Source of the DNA: Amanita rubescens
Taxonomy: Eukaryota; Basidiomycota; Agaricomycetes; Agaricales; Amanitaceae
DNA length: 64,000 bases
Assembly: GCA_015039365.1 (NCBI GenBank)
Contig: WION01000007.1
Coordinates: 868,001 to 932,000 of the forward strand
Direction of reading: 5' to 3'
The notes below the pieces were generated by a model. It did no database searches. It was given only the letters and a program-made list of their open reading frames with translations, and had not been told where the DNA came from. Below, piece after piece: positions 22,320 to 33,522 of the stretch. Position 1 is the first letter of the stretch; every line of letters begins with the position of its first letter. A program made the position numbers and the translations under genes.

Positions 22320-23871
22320 ATGGCCAACAAAGTCAACTCTGACGGCATGTTTCTGCTTGAGCAGCCCTTTGCACGGGTATACTCTTTTAGGTCCCTCAGA
22401 AGCAAAGAATTGAGCCACATCAATAGGTCCCATACGAGAACTATCGCAAGATCTTTAGAACATCTCAGAAATACATAGAAAAAGACTTCGGCACGATCCA
22501 GACCACCGTTTCAGGACCTAGCGAAATGCGGGACAGTGGATCAACAAGAAGTCTTGAAATATGTCGATAGCATGATTGAGAAAGTGGAGAATCTCAAGCG
22601 TAAGGCACGTCACTCTGCTTTCCCCGGTTGTCGTGGAATGTAACGCCACTTAATGCTGCTTAGCTAGTGGATCTTCAGGAAACTGCCGGAAGGCCTACGC
22701 TGGAAGTCATGCGAGAACGATTCAATCACATAGCTGCGGTGGACGGGTTCCAGCTCACCACCTGCGCTGATTTCTCCCGGTGGGCAGAGACGAGGCTAGA
22801 CCGGTGGCTGGTGGATTGGTCACTGAGACATGGGAAAGAGTTGACGGCGAGACAATTGGCAAAAGAAAAGCACATTGAGGTACGCCCCAGTTCGATGACC
22901 TCAACCGGTTACTATCTTACTTGCATTCCTGTCAAGACCCTAGTAGATATCGACCTTTTCACAGACATACGGAGAATAGAGGATGCCCTTTCACGTCACA
23001 GTTGCACGGAAGCATTGGCATGGTGTAACGAGAACAAGGCATCGCTCCGCAAGATGAAGGTAGGTTTACCAACCTGACCCTGCGTTATTACCCGCTCCAA
23101 TACAATTCAGAGCACTCTCGAATTTGAACTCAGACTACAAGAATACATTGAATTGGCTAGAGCACGCAAAGCCATGGAGGCTATTTCATACGCAAGAAAG
23201 CATTTAGTGCCATGGCAGGAAACCCATTTGAGCGACATCCTTCACGCGAACACCCTGATCGCTTTCGACCCCAGCACGACATGTGCACCGTACAAGGTAT
23301 GCCGTTGCGCTCCGAGCACGTTTTGTGATCTACTCCTCCGATCCATGCGCTAATTACGCCGAATGCACAGCGATTATACGACCCCTCGCGGTGGAACAGC
23401 CTCGTGCAATCTTTCCGTCTCACGGCATACAGCCTCAACACACTCCCCACCGAATCAATGCTCCATCTTGCCCTCTACGCAGGTCTTGCGGCGCTAAGGC
23501 TGCCCACATGTTTCGATCCATCGACCAAGAACGTCGATTGCCCGGTCTGTGACAGCGACGCCAAGGATTCTTCCGCGCACCGTGGACTCGGCAAATTGGC
23601 TGAAGAAGTTCCACAAAGCCATCATGCCAACTCAACCATTGTATGCCGAATTACCGGGAAAATTATGGACGAGGACAACATGCCGATGGTGCTCCCCAAC
23701 GGGCAGGTGTATTCCAGAGAAGTGAGATCCGCCTCGTATAATGTCTCCGCCTGTATTGACACTTATTAGGCATTAGAGGAAATTGCAGCCAGGAATAACG
23801 GAATTATTACATGCCCCAAAACGGGTACGAAGTGCGAGTTCTCTACATTGCGCAAGGTGTTTGTGTCATAA
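22320..23871 (+). CDS. FYV10: GID E3 ligase subunit Fyv10/Gid9 (MAEA)
   Basis: RING-like subunit of the GID/CTLH ubiquitin ligase, which in yeast degrades gluconeogenic enzymes when glucose returns. Exons 22320-22376, 22427-22604, 22664-22879, 22937-23059, 23111-23296, 23371-23721, 23770-23871; about 403 aa, as in MAEA. Landmarks: LEQPFARVPYENYRKIFRTS, a LisH/CTLH region with LVDIDLFTDIRRIEDALS and TEALAWCNENKASLRKMK, the CRA segment FELRLQEYIELARARKA, DPSRWNSLVQSFR, and the C-terminal RING-like CPVC, HHANSTIVCRITGKIMDEDN and LPNGQVYSREALEEIA. Intron 22605-22663 is GC-AG. Exon 2 is one base too long: the frame must move +1 between about 22505 and 22530. Confidence 0.92.
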
Positions 23872-25349
23872 CACGTGTCGCGTCCCTGCGTTTCGGTCAC
23901 TATGGAAGCTTGGAGAATCCACGTGTATGCACTAGGCTTAATAATGGGAAGCAAAATAGAGTGAAATTTGGTATGTACGTTATGTGGTTCATTGTAATAT
24001 TATTGCTTTTTAGGAATCCTTGACTTTCGCTGGTCGTGCGAGGCTGAGCTTGTCTGACTAGTGGTATCGTCATGGTATCGTCACTTTTGCAGCCCGCCTT
24101 TTTCGGAGGCGGAACCTTTCTACCCTCCGCTGCGATCTGTGATCTTCGTGAAGGCTAGTGATGGTTGAAAATGCACCGCTCCCCTGCTCGTCACTTGATT
24201 CGTCAGAAGTTTGTACAACAGCCCAAGTTCTACATTCCTTACGAGAAGCCCTGTAATTCATTGATGGATTTCTCCAAAATGCTGACTGCACGTCCCCAAC
24301 CGCACTGGACTTGCGGCTAGATATACTCAATTGTCCTCGGCGCTCGAAAACGAGACTGTGACGATGCCTTCACACCTATGCGTATGTCCGTGAAAAATGA
24401 AGCATTTCCGAACTCTTGGGGTCGGATGCGTATTCATTCAGCTTTTGTTCTAAACGGGCGCAGTATCCTCTATGACGGGTTTCATAGTCGAATGTTCAAC
24501 TCGTGGCGTCACACCGGATGACCATGTACATTCAAAGGTGCAATTGCCGCAGCGCACTGCCGACCCCTCATTATTGGTCCCGCATCGCCGAGCTCTCGGA
24601 ACCGTACCAAAGTACGACTTGAAGCTTGAGCAGTACAGGTGTAGCTTCAATCTCACCCTTCTAGGTTCTGATAAACAATAGACGGCCGTCGTGCCTGTCA
24701 ATCGCGTTTTGTTCAGTACGTGATGTGCGTGTATGGAAACCCCACTTTGGGCGAACTCCTCGTTTGTCGGACTTGCCCAATCTTTCATTGATCACGGCAA
24801 CCCTCCCGAGATGAATTAAGGGAACTCGTTTGGTCCAGTTCGCCCCCAGTCAGTTTGCTTTTCATCCCTCCGTGTATAGGATTCCAGAGAGGCGCAAATA
24901 CTGATCGTGGCGCGATGGCTGCCATGCGGGTGCCGCAAGGCTAGGGGCGCTGCCGGGAACCGAACCCCGCGCCGACCCAGCGGAAAAGTAATCGCGGTCG
25001 CCTTGCCTCGAGTTGTCCGCTCATATTGAAGCGCCAATGCAACGCGCCGAAGACGTGTACGCGACTTAGAGCTTTTCATCAGCTTTATGGCAAAAATGCG
25101 GATTCCATCGTTATTATGAGCAACGCTGCTGGTCGAACAAATGACACTGTGCACAGCAATCTGCCTACTTGTTACTCCGGGTTCAACACAGGCTTGTGCG
25201 AACCTGCCCCACGTAATTCTCTAGTTAGGACACTGAGAATAGCAAAGACCAAGACGGGACCGAATGGTACAAATAGTGTAGCTGCTCTTGGCTGAAACAG
25301 TAGACAAAACTGGGCGTATTGCGACCAAAAATGGGTAGAAAAAATGTAT
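23872..25349. other. intergenic, no gene seen
   Basis: About 1.5 kb without a supported gene. A short GC-rich T-arm-like motif near 24950-24985 was considered and not called. Confidence 0.5.
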
Positions 25350-25420
25350 GCCCTCTAGCCGGATTGAACGACTGACCTCACCATTACGAGTGGTGCGCTC
25401 TACCACTGAGCTAAGAGGGC
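25350..25420 (-). tRNA. tRNA-Thr (anticodon CGU)
   Basis: Reading the minus strand, a 71-nt cloverleaf folds: acceptor GCCCTCT pairs with AGAGGGC, D stem GCTC/GAGC, anticodon stem CACCA/TGGTG with loop CTCGTAA (anticodon CGT at 25388-25386), T stem AGTCG/CGGCT with loop TTCAATC. There is no intron. It decodes ACG. Confidence 0.93.
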
Positions 25421-28385
25421 AACGTTGGTGGTCTGGCCATGATAAGTATCATGAGAAGGCTAACCCGAGTTGGACCCGACCACACGATCCACAGCACATT
25501 CACATCTCTAGGTTCTCTTCTTCTTCAGCCGAGGACTAGATATGACATTGCTGTGGTGGTTGTGAAGGTCGGTCAGCCATGAGCATTTCATACGGGGTGG
25601 AGCACGAACTTAGTGACACCTTGACGTTGACAGCCAGTGCAAGTACCTGCGCAATGTATCAACCGGCTAAAGTATTGCGGGCCATCTGTGACTGTTGCAG
25701 AAGGTTGGTCGGCCATGAGTATTTCGTACGGAGTCAAGCACGCACGTACACCTTGACTGTCACCGCAAATTTGAAGCTAGAAGTGCCTGCATAACGAATC
25801 AGCGGCAAAAGTGTTGCAAGTCATATTTACTTAACGTGCGGTCTCATCGTTGTACAACCTAACGCGGAATCTGGATGCAAAGCATACCAAACGCCAAAGT
25901 CGTTACCAGTAATAGAACGAGCATTGAATGTCCCCGAATATTGAGTCCGCCGCGCCAAAACGAGGGGTCGGGAGTGTTGGACAGGCGTGCGACTTGCTTC
26001 ATTCGGCAGCGCTCAAAATTGAGAATAATTTTAGATTTACGATTACTTACATAACGAGCTGACTACCCTCTCAACGCGCCCGCCATGGAAAAGGGCGGTT
26101 TTTGACAACCAATTCACTGTTACAGAAAGTGGTGTGCGGTCGCTTTTCTGCCTTGGTGACCAAGCGCCCTTGAATATCGGGTCTAGAGTCAAAAGTATGC
26201 GACACATGTTCAACCACCTGATTCGTCCCCCATTAAATCCAGCTACGTCGTTTCCAGTTAGAAGACATTTTCTTTGAGTAGTTTTGACCCAGAATCAATA
26301 TTTTCGTTTGATATCCAAAGGTGCTTGATCGGCGACGGCGACCCAACTATAATGCAGAATTTTCCCTGAAATCCTATCTTCACGGGTGTTTCAGAGCATC
26401 TACCCTGTCCGTTTGCAATGACCAAACGAGTACGTCATTTCCCAACTTGGAGTTGTATAGACTAGGGTTTTGTGACTACCACCAGTGGCAATGGCGCATT
26501 GTCAGGGCTTTCTCCGTTTTTCTCTAACCATTGCAGGCAAGTTTCGTTATTTACCCGTGGGGTCCGCTAGACGGCAACATTCTACGCTTATCTTATGACT
26601 AAAAAGTTCGCTAAAAGACGGGTCTACCCCAATACGTTACGTGGCGGTGATCTTCAAAAATAGCGAGCGCACGCGTCTTCAACATCCCTCCGATATTCCT
26701 GTGCCCTACACCGTATTCGTTTTTGAGCTGTTATTGGATTTTCTGGATTGGCATAGTGTTTTATCCCGTGCCAATGATCGAAGAAGCAGCACAGCCTACG
26801 CGAATTGCAATGAGGTATGCACATTCTTATCGCAGTGTTTTTGATTTGCACCAGTAGGCTGTCCAGGATGTTTCCTATGCTAGAGATACAAGTAACTCGG
26901 GCTGCCAATTACCTTGTCAGTGACCCCGCCTCTCACCTGACGTCGCCGCTAAATGAGTGGTATTTGCCTCGCTATTTCGGGATTGCTGTCAGCCCCGCGT
27001 TCCGCTAATTCTCTGCTCCTCTGATGCGCAGGAATTCCCGAGCTAGAGTCAGTCGACTCAAAAAGTTAATGCGTTGTCGGAGCTTCGGTGCGCAGGAATG
27101 AGGGTGCCCGGGTTAGATCGCGAGGGACCATTTGAAATTTCCCGCTAAGATATGAGGCTGCTCCAACTACTTAAATGGCTCGCTACCGACTTTGCATTAT
27201 TTTTCTTTCCAAGGCGTGGTTTTTGTGACATACACGAGTTGCACCCATTACTTAACATGAATATATCGTTGATCATACATGAGCTTAAAAATCATGAACT
27301 ACTGATTAGCCCCCTAACTTAATCGTTTTTAGATATGCGTTCAAGCGGTTCGTGTTGGGCATTTAAATTTAATATGGCCCACCACGAAACACCCAGTGCG
27401 CGTATCACTACCAGAACCAACTGCAAAGCCCGATTCGTTCGGCCTGCTCCGGGGTCCCGTTAAGTTATTTTTGTCATAGCCACATTGCACCAGCGCGTGT
27501 TAGGCCATTCAGCGTAACCATCGATTTCCGCTCCATTATGTTACTTTCACGAGCTCTAGTGTAGCTTCGACATACGGAAGCTTATTTCAGGATGGATTCC
27601 AACAAGTCCGTTAATAGATACAAAGAGTACTTTGGGATCAGGGCGAATCAAACCGAGTATTCGGCAATTTGAGATGCCGAGTTAAACACACAAGTTCAAA
27701 CTAAACTTGTAACTGTCACTCCAAGTCCTTTTCGCCGTGTCGTACAGCCCTAACTAAATTCAATCCTTGGATCGGTGACTTTCAAAAGATGCTGCGGACT
27801 TGCGCAAATTGGGTGTTTTGACTACTAAAAAGGAATCCAGAGGTACGAGCTTCGCGAGCGGATTAAAGAGGTGGAGCTGACGAATAGCGAATAACATCAG
27901 CGGCGTGGGCTCTCGGGGAATATGAAAGTTTGACATGGGTTGTGGAACATGCAGTTGTACTGCGAGCGAGCGAATCTAGATCAGAGCGTTGATCATGACC
28001 ATCTGCTGGCGTAAACGTCGAAGCAAAAAAGGGACCACGTTGCATTGGCTGCTCCGTTACCTAAATCTCGTTCACGGTCCCGGTCGTCCGCTGTTGCAAA
28101 TCTCGAGACGATGCATTCCCAGACTCAGATCCACCGTCCTCCACCCAGTTCGGTCCGCCGGTCAGACAGGAAGGGAACACCGTTCCGTTTGCGTAAGGCG
28201 GTGTGGCTCGACTCGTTCTCTATTTCACCATTTTCCCGCCATGAGCTGTTACCACTTTCGAACAGCACCCTGCCTCGCGGAGTCGGGGTATATAGATAAC
28301 TACTCAACGGGTTTGGAATATTTAAAACGACCCCTTCAAGTCGTTCCTGTCCTAAACCTTCCGCTCCTTTAGTTTCCCTCCAGCA
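25421..28385. other. gene-poor 3 kb region
   Basis: No ORF with introns, domains or recognisable family. Contains one two-copy repeat (separate entry). Composition is ordinary, not strongly AT-rich. Confidence 0.5.
25563..25815. repeat. two diverged tandem copies of a ~130-bp unit
   Basis: Copy 1 starts near 25570 (GGTCAGCCATGAGCATTTCA) and copy 2 near 25707 (GGTCGGCCATGAGTATTTCG). Both continue through a CTTGAC..TGCCTGC/ACCTGCG segment and end in a similar AAAGTRTTGC string. Only two copies are seen; no element ends were recognised. Confidence 0.6.
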
Positions 28386-30313
28386 ATGCCTTACGCCGTT
28401 GGTCTTCACGCTGCCGCTACCGCCTTCCTCTCCGCTGGGTTTTCTGTTCAATTCACTGCCGCCGTGGTTATTGTCCTCGTCATTGTTTTCTTCATTTCTC
28501 TCGAAAAAGCCGAACCTGATGATCCGGCGTACCTTCCGTGCTGGTCACTATTTACTATAACGCCATTCTTCCGCAAAAGATATGACTTTCTTAATTGGGG
28601 CTTTGAGGCTACTGGGCAGAGTATTTATCAATTCAAGCTTTTAAACGTGAGTGTTCCGCAGGTAGAGGCTTTCGGATGTTTGATTTGACTTTTATGTAAA
28701 ACAGAATACCGTCGTTGTCGTTTCAGGTGAAAGTGGCAGGCATGGGTATTTCACAGCCAAGGGTCTCGACCTTACCGAGGGCTTTAAAATTTTGTCCGGA
28801 GCCGTACGTGACCGTCCTTCTCATCTTGCCCGCATCTTTGTTTAACAAAGAATATATATTATAGATTCCGATGGTTAAAGGAATTACCTCCGACCTTCAA
28901 ACAAAACGTATAGCACTTATACACAAGCGTTTGGCTGGTATTCAGCGACACGCTCCATTGAGTGAATGTGCGTGTTGGCCACGTCTTTTCCATTTAAGGT
29001 CATTAACGCATCTGATGGACAGTCGTACCCATGATACTCGAAGATACTCGAATGAAAATGCAGGGTTGGGGTACCGCAGGCACCTTTGATCCTTTTGAAA
29101 AAATCTACGAGGTAATTCTATCCTTATCCTGTACGAAAATAGCTGATCGTTCGATGTGATCGTCCTGTACTAGCTCGTGTTTCAGACTACCTATTCGGTG
29201 TCTTTCTAGTCATGAAATCTCAGATGACGCCGCGCTCGTTGCGAGGTTGAAAACTCTTTACGATACACTTGACACGGGGACGACGCCGACAACGGTTCTC
29301 TTGCCATGGCTTCCCTTTCCGTCTATGATCAAGAAGCTTCTTGCGACGAAGGAAATTTACGAGATAATTGTCAACGCTATAAATAATAGAGAAAAGAGCC
29401 GCGTTTACCGAAACGATACGCTTCAGATGTTGTTGGATTCAGGGGATGAAAAACTTGTGGTCATTGGGGTACGCCGGGTTTCTGGCTCTCCTTTCTGTCG
29501 GATGTTGACGTTGCGAACTTTAGTTTATCATGGGCCTCATAATCGCCGGTGCCCGGGCGACAGGCACAACAGGTGCGAGTATATCAAAAAAGCTATTCAA
29601 AGCATAGAGTTTGACGGAGCACATCTTAGCGTCTTGGCTAATAACGTTTCTTGGTGGACACCCCGAATGGCGCGACAAGGCGGCGGCGGAAGTTCGGTCT
29701 TTGCTCAGCTTCCATTTGCAATTCGATCCCAAGAACGCAACGTCGCCTTTTCTTTCCGCTCAATTGGCGAGTGTACCCCTCGAAGCTTGGGAATCGGAAA
29801 CGCCTGTCTTGGATGCCATTATTAAGGAAACGACGCGGGTTGCTCAGCCCCATACGGCGATGCGACGGAATGTTGGGCCAGAATTCTATATTGACAAGAA
29901 AAGGATCCCTACGGGAGCATACGTCGTATACCCGTTTAGCGATGTTCATCTGAATCCAGAGTATTATCCTGATCCATGGAAATTTGACCCCGGACGACCA
30001 GAAGTGAAGAATACCAGTTACGGTTACGTTGGTTGGGGAGGAGGTTGGTTTCCTTTGAACAAAGTTTTTTTTTTTTTGATTCTGATAAAGATTTGCAGGA
30101 AAGACGACTTGTTTAGGAACAAGACTTGCCAAGGTCGAACTCAAACTTATTACGGCCATGTTTGTCCTCGGATATCGACATTCGGTTGTCAATGAGGCTG
30201 GAGAAGCCGCGAACCCTTTGCCTAGTCCTGATTGGAACGATATATTGTATTGTAGGCCACGAAATGGCCCTTGTCGTGTCAAGTACGAAAGGGCGACGAC
30301 AGTTCAGTTGTAG
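28386..30313 (+). CDS. cytochrome P450 with N-terminal membrane anchor, one frame break
   Basis: Haem-thiolate monooxygenase. Exons 28386-28646, 28705-28803, 28865-28967, 29023-29111, 29174-29468, 29524-29572, 29630-30043, 30099-30313. The N-terminus has a membrane segment (FTAAVVIVLVIVFFISL). The I helix reads IMGLIIAGARATGTTASWLI; the K-helix ExxR is ETTR; the haem loop, split by an intron, reads GWGGGKTTCLGTRLAKVELK with the ligand Cys. Substrate and CYP family are not assignable by eye. Exon 5 is one base too long; near 29205 the frame ending TTYSVS must shift +1 to reach SHEISDDAALV, otherwise it meets a TAG. Confidence 0.88.
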
Positions 30314-30676
30314 CTTGGACCTTTTTCTTATGGTTTCTGGACGAGTATGGACCCGGTACCAGTGTTTTTTTATTATAATTATTACTATTTTTATTGTCTG
30401 TCCTGGGGATACGAACACTAAGTACCATACCAAAGCTGGACTACTACTATATCCTACATGTCTCTCTCTAGTGTATGCAGAATGCAGTGTATGCGCATGC
30501 CGAAAGGACTCTACTACGAAAGCAAAGTTAGTTTGTGCCCATGACAGTTGGCAAGCGTTGAGCGGACCTTTTCAAGTAAAGTCAAGCCATCCTTCTCGTC
30601 GCGACCCCCACGACCAACTCCTCTCTTATACTCTTCCACCTCTCTTGCTTCCATCTGTTCTTTAAGCCTAGACAGC
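30314..30676. other. convergent spacer, no gene seen
   Basis: Between the stops of the P450 and RRG9 genes; includes a T/A-rich stretch near 30365. Nothing else is supported. Confidence 0.5.
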
Positions 30677-31145
30677 TTAATCCGCTCCTCCCTCGCGTCC
30701 CGTTCTACGTTCCACCAATTTAATCCTCTTCTCCCTAGTCGGCTCCCACTTGCTTTTCAAAATCCTCCTCACGGCTTCTGGACTGATTCTGAATTTTTCA
30801 GCGAGAATGGGAGAGGTGAAAGTTTGAGGGTCGAAACGGTGGAGGTGACGTAGGCCGTCCATCGCTTGTCTTGAGAGTTTTTTGGGGGGAGACCATCCGG
30901 ATGGGAAGAGTTTTTGGAGGGTTTGACGGTGGGTTTTGTATTCGTGTGGGGTGGGTGCGCTGGGTGGTTTTCGTTCGTGAATGGGAGGTGTGCCTGGTCG
31001 GAGACCGTTCACGATGTCGTTGTCTTCAGAAAGGATCAGGCCCTTGTGAGGTGTTGTTATCGAGGAGGGGTTTTGGACGAGGGATGCCGTCCAGAGACCA
31101 TTTTGAACGTGCTAGTTTGGTAGAATAGGATCGTAGCAGGTTCAT
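30677..31145 (-). CDS. RRG9: RRG9/neugrin-family mitochondrial protein
   Basis: The core PPKKLSRQAMDGLRHLHRFD followed by FTSPILAEKFRISPEAVRRI is the neugrin/Rrg9 signature; in yeast Rrg9 is needed for mitochondrial genome maintenance and respiration. The N-terminus from the ATG at 31145, MNLLRSYSTKLARSKW, looks like a mitochondrial targeting peptide. The N-terminal and core frames differ. Either an intron 31024-31078 (weak donor GTCCAA, acceptor TGAAG) joins them, giving 137 aa, or a +1 break sits near 31040 as in neighbouring genes; the second reading leaves a natural-looking acidic linker. Confidence 0.85.
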
Positions 31146-31173
31146 AACAAAGGTTGATTCAAAACTGTCACAA
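31146..31173. promoter_or_regulatory. 28-bp gap between divergent start codons (RRG9 / coactosin)
   Basis: Start codons at 31145 (-) and 31174 (+) are only 28 bp apart, so 5' UTRs must overlap or the genes must be nearly leaderless. If the RRG9 start is further in, the gap grows by little. Confidence 0.5.
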
Positions 31174-31841
31174 ATGGAATTGGACACTTCCGAATCCTGA
31201 GATTGTCAAAGGTGTGGGCTCGTTTGACTCGGCTTTCAGCTTGTTTATACTCGCTACTATACTATATAGCTTACCTCGACGTACGCGATGACAAGACCGA
31301 GACAAACTGGTTACTTGTAGATTACACCTCTGATACTTCAAACACGCTCCAGCTCACCAAGACAGGGACGAACGGTTTGGCTGAACTCGTTGAGCATCTC
31401 GATGACACCAAGGGCTTCTTACGCCTACGCGCGTGTTTCCTTTTCCAACGATAAAGGAATCTAAACGGGAAAAGTTCATCTTGGTGGTCAGTCACTATCC
31501 TCGTTGGATTCGCAAAAAACTGATTCGTACAAAAGTCGTGGATAGGTCCCAAATGCAAGATTATGAGAAAAGCCAAAGTGAGCTTTAGCGTCAGCGGAAA
31601 CTTCTAGATGAGATCCACACCTCACTTCACTTCACTTAGATGACGGTTCATCTTGCTGGCGTCAAGAACGTGTTGAGCGCTTACTCGATCGAGGTTGCGA
31701 CGCAAGAAAGAGACGATCTCAAGGAGGATCCCATCGTAAAGAGATTGCGCAAGGTGAGGGGATCTTCCTTTGACCTTCCATCCGAGATCTCTTATGCTTA
31801 ACGGACCCAAGGCAGGCGGAGCCAGCTACGACGGAATTTAA
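31174..31841 (+). CDS. coactosin (ADF-homology actin-binding protein), three +1 breaks
   Basis: ADF-H protein that binds F-actin and slows cofilin depolymerisation. Exons 31174-31211, 31270-31486, 31536-31577, 31640-31753, 31812-31841, about 142 aa. Landmarks: YLDVRDDKTETNWLLVDYTS, TKTGTNGLAELVEHLDDTK, ASYAYARVSFSNDK, KREKFILVSWIGPKCKIMRK, VKNVLSAYSIEVATQERDD and the C-terminus GGASYDGI. Three single extra bases (near 31192, 31413 and 31456, all G) must be skipped to read the family sequence; without this the ORF stops early. The rest is so well conserved that a pseudogene is unlikely. Confidence 0.88.
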
Positions 31842-31910
31842 CCCAATGTCATGTAATAGTACGATCAATTGGTATTATAGCCAAAGGTATTACTGCTCCA
31901 AGTACCCCCA

Positions 31911-32668
31911 TTAGGGGAGGAACTGCTTGAGGGCGTCGATGCCTTGTTCATCCAGCCTCATGCCCATCCATTCGGACATGGCTTTTGCGCCCAGACGCTT
32001 CTCGTAAAAGTCGATTGATGGTTGATTCCACTAGGCGGTCGATGATGATGAGCCTCATGTTTGATGAAAGAGAAAGACTACTACCTTGAGGACGGACCAG
32101 TCAAGCCTGGCACACCCCTTGCGTGGTACCGTCAGTAAAAAGGAACAAATCGGCCGAGATATACTTGCCTTTTCTTGTGCTATTCTTCCTAAATGTCCGA
32201 AGAACGCCTTGCCGATTCCATTTGCTCTATGCTCTGGTTTCACAAACAGGTCTTCGAGCTTTAAATGTGTTGAATAAGGATGTAACAGGGGCTAGAGTGA
32301 CGTACGTATAGTCCTGGCTTTCCGGTCCATGTCGAATAATTGAAGAAATAAAGGGCAAGGCCTATGGGTTTACCGGGAGCATCGGCAGATCCGGAAAAGG
32401 CGAGTAACGCGTTCGCGTACGGGGTTTCGAACAAGTTTTTGGTTAACTATCGATATTGGATCAGAGCGGTAAGATCTTGAGTAATAAAAGAACTACTAAC
32501 GAGATCGGGTGTAGCTTTGACGGCGTCAGGCTCTTTCTCGTAGATTGCCTTTTTGATGGGTAAATTTGGCGACGTTATTTGCAATATGAAAGAACTCACT
32601 AGATCGGTGATGAGCTCTAGAATGGCTTTGACGTCTTGAGGCGTTGCCGGTCTGATATGAAAAGCCAT
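31911..32668 (-). CDS. spermidine/spermine-type GNAT acetyltransferase
   Basis: Exons 32668-32600, 32548-32501, 32446-32306, 32258-32169, 32117-32085, 32030-31911: 166 aa without any break. The pattern MAFHIRPATPQDVKAILELI, YEKEPDAVKATP, LYFFNYSTWTGKPGLYLEDL, the acetyl-CoA loop HRANGIGKAFFGHL and CARLDWSVLKWNQPSIDFYE is that of SAT1/thialysine acetyltransferases, which acetylate polyamines or related amines. Intron 32118-32168 is GC-AG (donor GCAAGT). Convergent with coactosin. Confidence 0.92.
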
Positions 32669-32775
32669 ATCTTCTCTGATTAGTCAGCAAGTGGCTGAGG
32701 AACGGCACGTTGTATGCACATGTTTGGTCGAACCTTAATTCGAGTGCGACAACGGACATCTATCAACTCTCACTC

Positions 32776-33369
32776 ATGGACAAAGAAAAGTTGGCCAAGC
32801 TCCAGGCCGCAGCGGCCGCGAACAGAATCGGTGAGTCCTTTGATTTTTAACCAGTTTTCATTCTTTACTTCAACCGCGTCAGGTGGAAAGGGTACCGTCC
32901 GTAGAAAGGTCGTGCGGAAAACAAAACCATCCGCTGCGCAAGATGATAAGAAACTACAAGGAGCTTTGAAAAAACTAAACGTCCAACCGATTCCTGGTGT
33001 AGAGGAAGTCAACATGTTCAGAGAGGACGGGAATGTGCTACATTTCACTGCCCCGAAAGGTAATGTGGGAAGGTCGATCCCCGAGCAATTGATTACTGAT
33101 GTTAATATTAGTGCACGCTGCTGTGGGCGCCAATACTTTCGCGATTTATGGCGCCGGTCAGGTCAAGGAACTTACGGAAGCTTGTTCCGGGTATTTTGAA
33201 CCAGCTCGGGCCTGATTCGCTCGCTTCGCTGCGTAAGCTTGCAGAATCGTACCAGGCCATTCAACAAGGTCAACAAAAGCCGAGCGCCGAGGAGGAGGAT
33301 GATGATGAGGTTCCAGATCTCGTGGAGAACTTTGAGGCAGAGGCGGAGGCCAAGGATACTCTTGATTGA
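32776..33369 (+). CDS. EGD1: nascent polypeptide-associated complex beta (EGD1/BTF3)
   Basis: Ribosome-associated chaperone subunit. Exons 32776-32830, 32883-33059, 33112-33369. Sequence: [20 protein letters not shown], the basic [14 protein letters not shown] ribosome-binding segment, NAC domain through [19 protein letters not shown] and [20 protein letters not shown], then [20 protein letters not shown] and an acidic tail with [15 protein letters not shown]. One extra G at 33180 interrupts KELTE/LVPG; as written the frame ends early at EPARA. In such a conserved protein this looks like an assembly insertion, but it needs checking. Confidence 0.92.
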
Positions 33370-33522
33370 GTGTGGTCGAGCGTCTAGATGGGATATTGCT
33401 GGCGGCACGGCGCGACGACGGGGCGTACGGGAAGGGGTGAAGAGGACTTTTTTGTGGCCGCTTCAAAAATGTACTATTATTCCGAGGTCACGTGTGTACT
33501 CGCGATAATCGTTCTAGTCATC

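Noticed and set aside
22376..22391. 14-nt GT...AG mini-intron in FYV10
   Set aside because: A normal 50-bp intron (22,377-22,426) from the same donor gives the conserved VPYENYRK sequence.
24945..24990. Possible second tRNA (T-arm-like GGTTCGGTTCC on the minus strand)
   Set aside because: No matching acceptor, D or anticodon stems could be folded around it.
30871..31128. Plus-strand 85-aa ORF opposite RRG9
   Set aside because: The minus strand has the neugrin motif; the plus-strand frame is Gly/Val/Phe-rich with no family resemblance.
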